Of a stretch of DNA of 64,000 nt, positions 35,041 to 43,117 are shown in pieces. Both the position numbers and the translations under genes were made by a program. The stretch's first letter is position 1, and each line of letters opens with the position of its first letter. Source of the stretch: Nocardiopsis terrae (GTDB taxonomy: Bacteria; Actinomycetota; Actinomycetes; Streptosporangiales; Streptosporangiaceae); assembly GCF_014651695.1 (NCBI RefSeq), contig NZ_BMXJ01000002.1, positions 620,001-684,000 of the forward strand, in the 5' to 3' direction. The notes below the pieces were generated by a model. It did not search any database. It saw only the letters and a list, made by a program, of their open reading frames with translations, and had not been told where the DNA came from.

Positions 35041-35622
35041 TCAGGCGGCGGTGTGGAAGATGTTCTGGGCCCGGTCCAGGCCCTCGGTCAGGATCGTGCG
35101 GACCGCGTCGGCGGCCCGCTCGACGTTCAGGTCCAGCTCGGAGCGCTCGACCGAGGAGAAGTCGCGCAGCACGTAGGCGGCCGCGTCCATCCGGCCGGGG
35201 GGACGGCCGACGCCGAAGCGGACCCGCAGGTAGTCGGGGCCGCCCAGGGAGGCGGTGGTCGACTTCAGCCCGTTGTGGCCGCCGGAGCCGCCGCCCTTCT
35301 TGAGCCGGAGGGCCCCGAAGTCGATGTCCAACTCGTCGTGCACGACGACGACCCGCTCCACCGGGACCCGGTAGAACTTCGCCAGCCCGGCGATCGGCCC
35401 ACCGGACAGGTTCATGAAGGTGCGCGGCTTGGCCAGCACCACCGAAACGCCGTCGATCCGGGTCTGGACGACCTCGGCGTGCGCCTTGTGCGCCTTCCAC
35501 CGCTCACCCTTGTCCGCGGCCATGGCGTCCACCACCATGAACCCGGCGTTGTGCCGGTTGCCCGCGTACTTGGGGCCCGGGTTGCCCAACCCCACGACCA
35601 GCCAGCGCTCAGCCTCAGCCAT
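35041..35622 (-). CDS. pth: Peptidyl-tRNA hydrolase
   Basis: Frees tRNA from peptidyl-tRNA dropped by the ribosome. The 193-residue protein opens with [20 protein letters not shown] (residues 9-28, containing the catalytic His24 and Asn22), then [34 protein letters not shown] and [13 protein letters not shown], all standard for the family. It lies downstream of the L25 gene on the same strand, the usual rplY-pth pairing, but with a strong hairpin between them. The ATG at 35622 is set by the family's N-terminal length. Confidence 0.96.
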   Translation of the reverse strand: MAEAERWLVVGLGNPGPKYAGNRHNAGFMVVDAMAADKGERWKAHKAHAEVVQTRIDGVSVVLAKPRTFMNLSGGPIAGLAKFYRVPVERVVVVHDELDIDFGALRLKKGGGSGGHNGLKSTTASLGGPDYLRVRFGVGRPPGRMDAAAYVLRDFSSVERSELDLNVERAADAVRTILTEGLDRAQNIFHTAA

Positions 35623-35718
35623 GTCCTCGCCGTCCCTGCTCTTCCGGATTCCCAACCTGCCCAACAAGTTCCACATGCCGACCGACACTACCGATCAGCG
35701 GGGGCACCCCCGAAAACG

Positions 35719-35759
35719 CCGAACGCGCGGCCCCCGTCTTCCGGGGACCGCGCGTTCGG
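35719..35759. terminator. Long hairpin between rplY and pth
   Basis: A 12-bp outer stem CCGAACGCGCGG / CCGCGCGTTCGG is continued by a CCCC/GGGG inner stem. It lies about 50 bases past the rplY stop on the minus strand. It may be a full terminator or may only reduce read-through into pth. Confidence 0.8.
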
Positions 35760-35811
35760 TCGTCAGGCGCGTGGTGTGCGCACCGCCAGGTCGTGTTCGG
35801 CCGAACAGGAC

Positions 35812-36408
35812 CTACTCGGCGGCGGCCTCGGTGGCCTCGGAGGCCTCGCCGCTGGTCTCCGGCTCCTCCTCCACGCGCGGCGCGGAGACGGTGAGCAGGA
35901 TCGACTCGGGGTCGGTGACCAGGGAAACGCCCGCGGGCAGCTTCAGGTCGGCGGCGGTCGGGTTGGCGCCGACCTCCAGGCCCTCGATGTCGAACTCGAC
36001 ACCCTCGGGGATGTGGGTGGCCTCAGCCTCGACGGTCACGGTGACGAGCTCCTGGTTGAGCACGCCGGGAGCCTTGACCTCACCGGTGAGGGAGACGTTG
36101 ATCTCGACCTCGACCTTCTCACCCTTGGAGACGACGAGCAGGTCGACGTGCTCCAGGAAGCCCTTGATGGCGTCGCGCTGCACGCTCTTGGGCAGGGCAA
36201 GGTTGTCCTTGTCCAGGCCGTCGAGACGAATCAGGACGTTCGGGGTCTTCAGGGCGAGCATGAGATCGTGGCCCGGCAGGTTCAGGTGGCGGGGCTCGGT
36301 GCCGTGGCCGTAGAGGACGGCCGGCACCTTACCCGCGCGGCGGGCGCGACGGGAGGCGCCCTTGCCGAATTCCGTGCGGGGCTCGGCAGCGATACGTACC
36401 TCGGACAC
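35812..36408 (-). CDS. rplY: 50S ribosomal protein L25 / general stress protein Ctc
   Basis: Binds 5S rRNA in the large subunit. At 198 residues it is the long Ctc-type form: an N-terminal L25 domain (EVRIAAEPRTEFGKGASRR, AVLYGHGTEPRHLNLPGHDL) and a C-terminal TL5 beta-domain (VSLTGEVKAPGVLNQEL, THIPEGVEFDIEGLEVG), ending in an acidic tail rich in Glu and Ala. GTG 36408 is preceded by GAGGAG at 7 bases, the reason it is preferred to the longer frame. The 337 bases between it and prs hold no gene, only the prs terminator. Confidence 0.95.
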   Translation of the reverse strand: MSEVRIAAEPRTEFGKGASRRARRAGKVPAVLYGHGTEPRHLNLPGHDLMLALKTPNVLIRLDGLDKDNLALPKSVQRDAIKGFLEHVDLLVVSKGEKVEVEINVSLTGEVKAPGVLNQELVTVTVEAEATHIPEGVEFDIEGLEVGANPTAADLKLPAGVSLVTDPESILLTVSAPRVEEEPETSGEASEATEAAAE

Positions 36409-36696
36409 GACAAAACTCCTCGGGTTCAACCCCGCAGTACGGGGAACACGACTCCAGTAGTACGAACGATTCCCGCCCTGGGCGGGGAAGCGGCGGGGTC
36501 ACCCAGCTTGCAGGGGACGCAACCGCCCTGGTTCCAGGCGTGCCCGGCGAGCCGCCACCGGACCCGTCCGGCCCGGGAACGCTCGTCGCGCACCCCTGCC
36601 CGCGTTGTTTCCAGGCGGAGACACGCAGGAATCCACCCGGGCACGGGGACACTCGGCCAAGTCTACTGGCTCTGGTGACGACTCCGTACATGCCCT

Positions 36697-36726
36697 ACCG
36701 GCGGGGCCGGGGTCGGCCCCGCCGGT
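36697..36726. terminator. Intrinsic terminator after prs
   Basis: A perfect 12-bp stem ACCGGCGGGGCC / GGCCCCGCCGGT with a 6-base loop, 20 bases beyond the prs stop on the minus strand. Confidence 0.88.
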
Positions 36727-36745
36727 GGGCCGCGGGCGGCAGGTC

Positions 36746-37714
36746 CTACTCGAACAGGCTGGTGACGGAGCCGTCGGTGAAGACCTCACTGATCGCGCGG
36801 GCGACCAGCGGCGCGATCGAAAGCTGCGTGAGCTTGTCGAAGGAGCGCTCCTGGGGGACGGGCAGCGTGTTGGTGATGACCACCTCGGAGATGCGCGAGT
36901 TCTGCAGGCGCTCGGCCGCGGGGCCCGACAGCACACCGTGCGTGGCGGCGACGATGACCTTCTTCGCGCCCTGCTCGAAGAGGGCCTCGGAGGCCTTCAC
37001 GATGGTGCCGCCGGTGTCGATCATGTCGTCCACCAGGACACAGACCCGGCCCTTGACCTCACCGACGACCTCGTGGACCTTCACCTGGTTGGCGACGTCC
37101 GGGTCACGGCGCTTGTGGATGATCGCCAGGGGCGCGCCCAGGCGGTCCGCCCAGCGGTCGGCGGTGCGCACCCGGCCGGCGTCCGGGGAGACCACGGTGA
37201 TCTCGGAGTGCTCGACCTGGTGGGCGACGTGGTCGGCCAGGATCGGCAGCGCGAACAGGTGGTCCACCGGGCCGTCGAAGAAGCCCTGGATCTGGTCGGT
37301 GTGCAGGTCGACCGCCATCATCCGGTCCGCGCCCGCGGTCCGGAACAGATCGGTCACCAGACGGGAGGAGATGGGCTCGCGGCCCCGGTGCTTCTTGTCC
37401 TGGCGGGCGTAGCCCAGGATCGGCGTGACCACGGTGATCCTCTTGGCGGAGGCGCGCTTGAGCGCGTCCACCATGATGAGCTGCTCCATGATCGACTCGT
37501 TGACCGGGTCGGCGTGGCTCTGGATGACGAACGCGTCACTGCCGCGCACGGACTCCAGGTACCGCATGAAGATCTCGCCGTTGGCGAAGGTGTCGAACCG
37601 GGTGGGGACCACCTCGATCCCCAGCTCCTTCGCGACCTCCTCGGCCAGTGCGGGGTGCGTGCGCCCCGAGAAAAGCATCAGTTGTTTCTGGCCGGTGGCC
37701 TTCATGCCGGTCAC
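36746..37714 (-). CDS. prs: Ribose-phosphate pyrophosphokinase
   Basis: Makes PRPP from ribose 5-phosphate and ATP, feeding purine, pyrimidine, His and Trp synthesis. The 322-residue protein has the ATP/PRPP blocks YARQDKKHRGREPISSRLV, DLHTDQIQGFFDGPVDHL, VVSPDAGRVRTADRWADRL and the PRPP loop VLVDDMIDTGGTIVKA. GTG 37714 (VTGMKATGQKQ) is chosen because GGGGGAG lies 6 bases upstream and Streptomyces homologues begin MTGIKTTG; a GTG at 37735 overlaps the glmU stop by GTGA and remains possible. It is cotranscribed with glmU. Confidence 0.96.
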   Translation of the reverse strand: MTGMKATGQKQLMLFSGRTHPALAEEVAKELGIEVVPTRFDTFANGEIFMRYLESVRGSDAFVIQSHADPVNESIMEQLIMVDALKRASAKRITVVTPILGYARQDKKHRGREPISSRLVTDLFRTAGADRMMAVDLHTDQIQGFFDGPVDHLFALPILADHVAHQVEHSEITVVSPDAGRVRTADRWADRLGAPLAIIHKRRDPDVANQVKVHEVVGEVKGRVCVLVDDMIDTGGTIVKASEALFEQGAKKVIVAATHGVLSGPAAERLQNSRISEVVITNTLPVPQERSFDKLTQLSIAPLVARAISEVFTDGSVTSLFE

Positions 37715-37731
37715 GTGTTTCTCCCCCACAG

Positions 37732-39198
37732 TCACTGCTTGTTCGCGTCGTCGGCTCTGTGCCGCTCCGCCTGCTCCGCCGCCTCGGCGGACGGAGTTCC
37801 CGGACGCTTGCGCTGCGTCCAGCCCTCGACGTTACGCTGCCGGTGCCCCTCGGAGATCGCCAGGGCGCCCGGAGGGACGTCGTCACGGACCACGGTCCCG
37901 GCCCCGGAGTAGGAACCGTCGCCGACGTGCACGGGAGCGACGATCGTGTTGTCGCTGCCGATGCGGACGTGGTCGCCGATCGTGCTCCGGGACTTGGTGA
38001 CCCCGTCGTAGTTGACGAACACCGAGGAGCAGCCGATGTTGCTGCCCACGCCGATGTCCGCGTCCCCGACGTAGGTCAGGTGCGGGATCTTGGACGCGGT
38101 GCCGACGTTCGAGTTCTTGACCTCGACGAAGGCTCCGGCCTTGGTCCGTTCGGCCAGGCGGGTGCCCGGCCGGAGGTAGGTGTAGGGGCCGACGGCCGCC
38201 CCGGGGCCGATCTCGGCCCGGTCCGCGGTGGTCTCGCGAACCTTCGCGCCGTCGCCGACGAGGGTGTCGCGCAGGTCGGCGCCGGGGCCGACCTCGGCGT
38301 TCTCGCCGATCCTGGTGGTGCCGTGGAGGCGGCAGTTCGGGTGGAGCACGGTGTCCGCGCCGATGTGCACCTGGGCGTCCACCCAGGTCGTGGCGGGGTC
38401 GACGATCGTGACACCGGAGAGCATGTGTTCGGTGAGGAGCCTGTCGTTGAGGACGCGCCGGGCCTCGGCGAGCTGGACCCGGTTGTTGACGCCCTGGACC
38501 TCGTTCCAGTCCTGGGCGCTCCAGGCGTCGACCCGGTGCCCGTCACCGCGGAGCAGGGCGACGGCGTCGGTGATGTACTCCTCACCCTTGGCGTTGTCGG
38601 TGGACAGGCGCTGGACGACCCTGCTCAGGAGCGCGCCGTCGAAGGCGTACATCCCGGAGTTGATCTCGTCGACGCCGTGCTGCTCGGGCGTGGCGTCGGC
38701 GTGTTCGACGATCTCGGTGAAGCTCCCGTCGGCGTCTCGGACGATGCGCCCGTAGCCGTGGGGGTCGGGGACACGGGCGGAGAGCACGGTGACCGCGTTG
38801 CCCTCCTTCTCGTGCTCCGCGACGAGCGAGGCGAGCGTCGCACCGCGCAGCAGGGGCGTGTCGCCGCAGGTGAGGACGACGGTTCCGGAGAGTTCGGTGC
38901 CCCTGGCGGCGAGGTCCTCGACCGCCATGCGCACGGCGTGGCCGGTGCCGTTCTGCTCTTCCTGGACCGCGGTGGTCGCCTCCGGGGCGACCTCTTCCAG
39001 ATGGGATCGCACCTGGTCGCGGGCGTGGCCGACGACCACGACCGTGCTTCGGGGATCGAGTTCGCGGGATGCGTGGAGCACGTGGCCGAGCATGCTGCGG
39101 CCGTTGAGTTCGTGGAGGACCTTGGGAAGTTTCGACTTCATTCGGGTGCCCTCACCCGCCGCGAGGATGATCACGGCAGCCGGACGGTTCACGCTCAC
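37732..39198 (-). CDS. glmU: Bifunctional UDP-N-acetylglucosamine pyrophosphorylase / glucosamine-1-phosphate N-acetyltransferase
   Basis: Makes UDP-GlcNAc for peptidoglycan and other glycans. The 488-residue protein has the N-terminal pyrophosphorylase (IILAAGEGTRMKSKLPKVLH, residues 9-28; QNGTGHAV; CGDTPLL) and a C-terminal left-handed beta-helix acetyltransferase with repeated hexapeptides, YLRPGTRLAERTKAGAFVEVKNS and HLTYVGDADIG. The C-terminus carries a hydrophilic tail of about 30 residues rich in Ala, Glu and Arg, common in actinobacteria. Starts with GTG 39198; GAGGGG lies 9 bases upstream. UDP-GlcNAc could also feed the Alg13/14-type transferase. Confidence 0.96.
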   Translation of the reverse strand: MSVNRPAAVIILAAGEGTRMKSKLPKVLHELNGRSMLGHVLHASRELDPRSTVVVVGHARDQVRSHLEEVAPEATTAVQEEQNGTGHAVRMAVEDLAARGTELSGTVVLTCGDTPLLRGATLASLVAEHEKEGNAVTVLSARVPDPHGYGRIVRDADGSFTEIVEHADATPEQHGVDEINSGMYAFDGALLSRVVQRLSTDNAKGEEYITDAVALLRGDGHRVDAWSAQDWNEVQGVNNRVQLAEARRVLNDRLLTEHMLSGVTIVDPATTWVDAQVHIGADTVLHPNCRLHGTTRIGENAEVGPGADLRDTLVGDGAKVRETTADRAEIGPGAAVGPYTYLRPGTRLAERTKAGAFVEVKNSNVGTASKIPHLTYVGDADIGVGSNIGCSSVFVNYDGVTKSRSTIGDHVRIGSDNTIVAPVHVGDGSYSGAGTVVRDDVPPGALAISEGHRQRNVEGWTQRKRPGTPSAEAAEQAERHRADDANKQ

Positions 39199-39407
39199 TG
39201 GAGGAGACCCCTCGTGATAGCTGGCATATGAACGTCGGCTCACCCTGCGGCGGCGCGACCCGCATGCCGCGCGGGCGGCCGTCGGATGACCAGCGGCCGA
39301 CATGGGAAGGATACATGCGCGTCACGGGCGTCCATCAGCCGTGTGAGAGCGCGGCGAGGGGGATCGCGCGGCGCGCCCGGGCGCGGGGCGCCCCGGCGGC
39401 GGAGTTG

Positions 39408-39478
39408 CTCCCGGACCAGGACTCGAACCTGGACGATGGGGACCAAAACCCCAGATGCTGCCATTACATCATCCGGGA
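39408..39478 (-). tRNA. tRNA-Gln (UUG anticodon)
   Basis: A complete cloverleaf on the minus strand: acceptor TCCCGGA/TCCGGGA with discriminator G, D-arm around ATGTAATGGCAGCAT, anticodon stem TGGGG/CCCCA with loop TTTTGGT (anticodon TTG), 4-base variable loop, and T-arm CCAGG-TTCGAGT-CCTGG. The U1-A72 pair is typical of glutamine tRNA. The 3' CCA is not encoded. It lies upstream of glmU on the same strand, and GC-rich palindromes at 39374-39395 may end its transcript. Confidence 0.95.
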
Positions 39479-39542
39479 ACGCTGCGGACGTGTCGTCCGA
39501 ACGCTCGCCACCAACATAGCGCCTCCCCCCGGGGGCTTGCCA

Positions 39543-39575
39543 AACCTACGGGTTCGTAGGTTACGGTTACGTAGG
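39543..39575 (+). promoter_or_regulatory. Palindromic operator in front of the fatty-acid desaturase
   Basis: AACCTACG-GGTT-CGTAGGTT (39543-39562) is a perfect 8-bp inverted repeat. A further CGTAGG half-site occurs at 39570-39575, one and a half helix turns on. The array is 92 bases before the desaturase start and stands in an AT-richer patch. It is a good candidate binding site for the TetR-family protein encoded just downstream of the desaturase. Confidence 0.6.
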
Positions 39576-39666
39576 AATAGGTTGGGCCGTCCCAGCGGGT
39601 ACTCTGCGCGCTTTTGACGCCGTCCTGACCTGTGACGACGTTCTCCATAACGAGGTGTGCAAGACC

Positions 39667-40644
39667 ATGACCGCAGCCCCTGAGGTGCCGACCGAAAGCG
39701 CCCTGACCGACCCCGGCGCGCCGAAGCGCGACGCCAACCCCGAGTACGAACCCGAACTGCGGGGCAAGGCCGAGCGCTACACCGTCTTCGCCTTCGTGTT
39801 CGTCCCGCTGATCGCGCTGGTCGCTTCGGTGCCGTTCTTCTGGGGCTGGGGGCTGTCGCTGACCGACATCGCCATCGCGACGGTCTTCTACCTGATCAGC
39901 GGCCTGGGCATCACGGTCGGTTTCCACCGCCACTTCACCCACGGCTCCTTCAGGGCCAACCGGCCGCTGCGGATCGCCCTGGCCGTCGCGGGCAGCATGG
40001 CCATCGAGGGCAGCGTCATCAAGTGGGTGGCCGACCACCGCCGCCACCACAAGTACGCCGACGCCGAGGGCGACCCGCACTCGCCGTGGCGCTTCGGCGA
40101 CGACTGGAAGTCCGTGGCCAAGGGCCTGTACTACGCGCACATGGCCTGGATGTACCTGGACGACAAGAAGACCTCGCCGCGCCGCTTCACCCCCGACCTG
40201 CTCAAGGACAAGGACGTCGTCCTCGTCGACAGGCTCTTCCTGCCGATCGTGCTCTTCTCCCTGTTCGCCCCCGCCGCCATCGGCGGCCTGGTCACCATGT
40301 CCTGGTGGGGCGCGGTCACCGCGTTCTTCTGGGCGAGCCTGGTGCGCGTCGCACTGCTGCACCACGTGACCTGGTCGATCAACTCCATCTGCCACACCAT
40401 CGGCGAGGAGAACTTCGAGGTGCGCGACCGCTCCCGCAACGTGTGGTGGCTGGCCATCCCCTCCTTCGGGGAGTCCTGGCACAACCTGCACCACGCCGAC
40501 CCGACCTGCGCCCGCCACGGTGTGTTCAAGGGCCAGATCGACATCTCCGCCCGTGTCATCTGGGCGTTCGAGAAGTTCGGCTGGGCCACCAAGGTCCGCT
40601 GGCCCAACAACAAACGGCTCGCCGCCAAGCGGGTCAAGGTCTAG
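39667..40644 (+). CDS. Acyl-CoA/acyl-lipid fatty acid desaturase
   Basis: A membrane di-iron desaturase of 325 residues that introduces a cis double bond, most likely delta-9, into saturated fatty acyl chains. The three histidine boxes are HRHFTH (87-92), HRRHH (124-128) and HNLHH (about 272-276); four hydrophobic segments lie around residues 40-80, 105-118 and 195-230. ATG 39667 follows GAGGTG by about 10 bases. It forms a two-gene unit with the TetR-family regulator 13 bases downstream, an arrangement that suggests feedback control by acyl-CoA or membrane state. Confidence 0.92.
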   Translation: MTAAPEVPTESALTDPGAPKRDANPEYEPELRGKAERYTVFAFVFVPLIALVASVPFFWGWGLSLTDIAIATVFYLISGLGITVGFHRHFTHGSFRANRPLRIALAVAGSMAIEGSVIKWVADHRRHHKYADAEGDPHSPWRFGDDWKSVAKGLYYAHMAWMYLDDKKTSPRRFTPDLLKDKDVVLVDRLFLPIVLFSLFAPAAIGGLVTMSWWGAVTAFFWASLVRVALLHHVTWSINSICHTIGEENFEVRDRSRNVWWLAIPSFGESWHNLHHADPTCARHGVFKGQIDISARVIWAFEKFGWATKVRWPNNKRLAAKRVKV

Positions 40645-40657
40645 GATCAGAATCCAT

Positions 40658-41314
40658 ATGGGAGTAGCCGACAGCGAGCAGAGGCCCCGTGTGCGCCGCA
40701 AGCGCATGACGGGCAGAGAGCGACGACAGCAGCTGTTGGAGATCGGCCGGGAGCTGTTCGCCGAACGAGGCTTCGACGCGACCTCCGTCGAGGAGATCGC
40801 CGCGCGGGCTGGTGTGTCCAAGCCCGTGGTGTACGAGCACTTCGGTGGCAAGGAGGGCATCTACGCCGTTGTCGTGGACCGGGAGATGCGCACGCTCCTG
40901 GACATGATGGGCGAGGCCCTCACCGCCGACCACGCACGGAACAGGATCGAGAAGGCAGCCCTGGGCCTGCTGCGCTACGTGGAGGAGGACAGTGTCGGAT
41001 TCCGGGTGCTCACCCGTGACTCGCACGTCGCCTCCGGCACCGGGAGTTTCGCCAGCCTGATCAACGACATCGCCAGCCAGGTCGAGCACATCATGGCCGA
41101 CGAGTTCGCCGAGCGGGGTTACGACCCGGCACTCGCCCCCATGTACGCGCAGGCCCTGGTGGGTATGTGGGCACTGACCGGCCAGTGGTGGCTGGAGGTG
41201 CGCAAGCCCAAGCGCGAGGTGGTCGCGGCCCACCTGGTCAACCTGGCATGGAACGGGCTCTCCTCGCTGGAGGCCAAACCGAAGCTTCAGACGCGCCGGA
41301 GGCGCTCCGGCTGA
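40658..41314 (+). CDS. TetR-family regulator paired with the desaturase
   Basis: A 218-residue TetR-type repressor. The helix-turn-helix is in FDATSVEEIAARAGVSKPVVYEHFGGKEGIYAVV (about residues 39-72), and the rest is a helical ligand-binding domain with WALTGQWWLEVRKP near 175. The N-terminus is basic. ATG 40658 has a weak ribosome site; a GTG 33 bases later has a better AGAGG. It lies 13 bases after the desaturase stop, so it is likely in the same transcript and may bind the palindrome at 39543. The ligand is unknown; long-chain acyl-CoA is a reasonable guess from family precedent. Confidence 0.85.
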   Translation: MGVADSEQRPRVRRKRMTGRERRQQLLEIGRELFAERGFDATSVEEIAARAGVSKPVVYEHFGGKEGIYAVVVDREMRTLLDMMGEALTADHARNRIEKAALGLLRYVEEDSVGFRVLTRDSHVASGTGSFASLINDIASQVEHIMADEFAERGYDPALAPMYAQALVGMWALTGQWWLEVRKPKREVVAAHLVNLAWNGLSSLEAKPKLQTRRRRSG

Positions 41315-41362
41315 CCGGATCTTTGGTGCGGAACCGCCGCGGGGGCGCCACCCCCGGCACCG

Positions 41363-41395
41363 GTGGGGCGGGTGTGCGACGCATACCCGCCCCAC
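41363..41395. terminator. Intrinsic terminator between the tetR and marR genes
   Basis: A 15-bp stem (one G-T pair) GTGGGGCGGGTGTGC / GCATACCCGCCCCAC with a 3-base loop. It ends exactly where the MarR operator begins. Confidence 0.88.
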
Positions 41396-41419
41396 TATCT
41401 TGATGTCAAGAGATATGCT
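41396..41419 (+). promoter_or_regulatory. TamR-like operator and leaderless promoter of the marR gene
   Basis: TATCTTGATGTCAAGAGATA (41396-41415) has the perfect dyad CTTGA-TG-TCAAG. TATGCT at 41414-41419 is a good -10 element whose +1 falls exactly on the A of the ATG at 41426, so the transcript is probably leaderless. The operator covers the spacer and reaches the -10, as expected for autorepression. The same core is found in front of icd (12420-12440). Confidence 0.7.
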
Positions 41420-41425
41420 GGTGCC

Positions 41426-41935
41426 ATGCGCGATGAGGTGGATGGGCTGATCGAGGCGTGGCGCTCCGAACGGCCGGACGTGGACGTAACGCCCCTTGAG
41501 GTGTTCAGCCGGGTGTCCCGGCTCGCCCGCCACCTGGACCGTGCCCGGCGCACCGTCTTCACCGAGCACGAACTGGAACCCTGGGAGTTCGACGTGCTCG
41601 CCGAGCTGCGGCGGTCCGGGCCGCCCTACGAGCTGAGCCCCGGACGCCTGCTGCGGGCCACCCTGGTGACCTCGGGGACCATGACCAACCGGGTGGACCG
41701 GCTGGCCGCCGCAGAGCTCGTCCGCCGCCGCCCCGACCCCGCCGACAAGCGCGGGGTCCTGGTCCGGCTGACCAACAGGGGGGCCGAGCGGATCGACGCC
41801 GCCCTGGCCTCGCTCCTCAGCTACGAGGAGACCCTCCTGGCGCCCATGCCGGCCGCCGAGCGCGAACAGCTGGCATCGTTACTGAGACGCCTCCTGGCCC
41901 CCCTCGACAGGGCACCCTCGGGTCAGCAAGGGTAG
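41426..41935 (+). CDS. MarR-family regulator resembling TamR
   Basis: A 169-residue MarR-family protein. The N-terminal DEVDGLIEAWRSERPDVDVTPLEV is an extra helix like that of TamR/PecS-type members, followed by RVSRLARHLDRARR, LEPWEFDVLAELRRSGPPYELSPG, the recognition region LLRATLVTSGTMTNRVDRL, and the wing PDPADKRGVLVRLT. TamR of Streptomyces responds to trans-aconitate and related tricarboxylates and controls genes of the citrate cycle (established, recalled from memory). Assignment here rests on sequence style and on the shared operator with icd. It probably represses itself. A flanking tam methyltransferase gene, usual in Streptomyces, is absent. Confidence 0.78.
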   Translation: MRDEVDGLIEAWRSERPDVDVTPLEVFSRVSRLARHLDRARRTVFTEHELEPWEFDVLAELRRSGPPYELSPGRLLRATLVTSGTMTNRVDRLAAAELVRRRPDPADKRGVLVRLTNRGAERIDAALASLLSYEETLLAPMPAAEREQLASLLRRLLAPLDRAPSGQQG

Positions 41936-42019
41936 TTACTCGGCGGTATCCGTCTGCTCACCGGGAACCCGCCTCTGGGCGCGCGACATTTCCAGTATGG
42001 GCCTTGGTTGGAGAGCACT

Positions 42020-43027
42020 TTGAGAATCCGATGGATGGCCGCGGTCGCCGCGGCCGTTGTGGTGGCGGGCTGCTCCGCAGGGGGCGAGGAGGAGCCGGCC
42101 ACGGCGCAGAGCTTCTACCTGTCCCTGGGCGACTCCCTGACGGTGGGCGTGCAGCCCGATCCCGAGGGACAGCCCGAGGAGACCTCCGAGGGGTACACGG
42201 ACGTCCTGTACCGCTCGCTGAAGGACGCCGACTCCACGCTCCAACACGAACGCATGGGCTGCGGCGGCGAGGACACCACGACCTTCGTCGGTGGCGGTAT
42301 CGCCGGCTGCGACAGCCGCTACGAGGCGGGGTCCCAGCTCGACGGGGCCGAGGCGTTCCTGAAGGAGCACGGCGACCAGGTCGAACTGGTCACCCTCACC
42401 ATCGGCGGCAACAACTTCACCAACTGCGTGGAGGGTGTGGACGCGGACCGCGACACCGGGGCCGAACTCGACATCGACGACGTCGGTGTGGACGAGGAGT
42501 GCGTCGCGAACGGCCTGGAGCGGTTGGAGACCGAGGTCCCGGTGATCGCCGAACGACTGACCGAGGCCGCGGGCCCGGACACCCAGATCATCGGAATGAC
42601 CTACTACAACCCGTTCCTGGCGCTGGCGCTGCTGGAGGAGCCGGAGTCCGGGGAGGACGCCGAGGACTCCGGGGACGCGGAGGCGAGCGGGGACGGGGAG
42701 GCGAGCGGGGAATCCGGGGAGGAGCCGGAGCCCGCCGAGGAGGCGGACGAGGACCTGGCCGCCCGGACCGTCGAGATCCTGGGCCAGGTGAACGAGTCGC
42801 TGACCGACTCCTACCAGGCGGCCGGGATCGACGTGGCCGACGTGGACACCGTCTTCGACGGCACCGACACCGGGGTCCCCGCAGACAGTGAGACGGGCAT
42901 GCCCGCCAACCTCCAGCAGATCTGCGACCTGACGTGGATGTGCGACCTCACCCGGGGTCCGGACATCCACACCAACCTGGCAGGAGCCCAGGCGATCGCC
43001 GGGGTCTTCGAGGAACAGGTCCGCTAG
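42020..43027 (+). CDS. SGNH/GDSL-family lipoprotein hydrolase with acidic insert
   Basis: A 335-residue exported esterase/lipase. A lipoprotein signal ends at the lipobox VAGC (Cys18). The SGNH blocks are SLGDSLTVG (Ser39), TLTIGGNNFTN (block III, Gly-Asn), and DIHTNLAGAQAIA near residue 316 (His). Between blocks III and V is a low-complexity stretch of about 40 residues made almost only of Glu, Asp, Ser, Gly and Ala. TTG 42020 is chosen because GGAG lies 6 bases upstream and it leaves a proper signal (MRIRWMAAVAAAV). The substrate is unknown; the enzyme should sit on the outer face of the membrane. Confidence 0.8.
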   Translation: MRIRWMAAVAAAVVVAGCSAGGEEEPATAQSFYLSLGDSLTVGVQPDPEGQPEETSEGYTDVLYRSLKDADSTLQHERMGCGGEDTTTFVGGGIAGCDSRYEAGSQLDGAEAFLKEHGDQVELVTLTIGGNNFTNCVEGVDADRDTGAELDIDDVGVDEECVANGLERLETEVPVIAERLTEAAGPDTQIIGMTYYNPFLALALLEEPESGEDAEDSGDAEASGDGEASGESGEEPEPAEEADEDLAARTVEILGQVNESLTDSYQAAGIDVADVDTVFDGTDTGVPADSETGMPANLQQICDLTWMCDLTRGPDIHTNLAGAQAIAGVFEEQVR

Positions 43028-43045
43028 CCCTGCTCGGGCCTCGGT

Positions 43046-43087
43046 CGGGCCCCGGTTGGACGCCGGTCGGTGTCCGTCCGGGGCCCG
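43046..43087. terminator. Bidirectional terminator between the GDSL and CPBP genes
   Basis: A 10-bp perfect stem CGGGCCCCGG / CCGGGGCCCG, with a second possible inner stem (GGAC/GTCC), lies between convergent stops at 43027 and 43118. Confidence 0.8.
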
Positions 43088-43117
43088 GATCATCGGGACG
43101 GCGCCGGGGTGGGGCCC

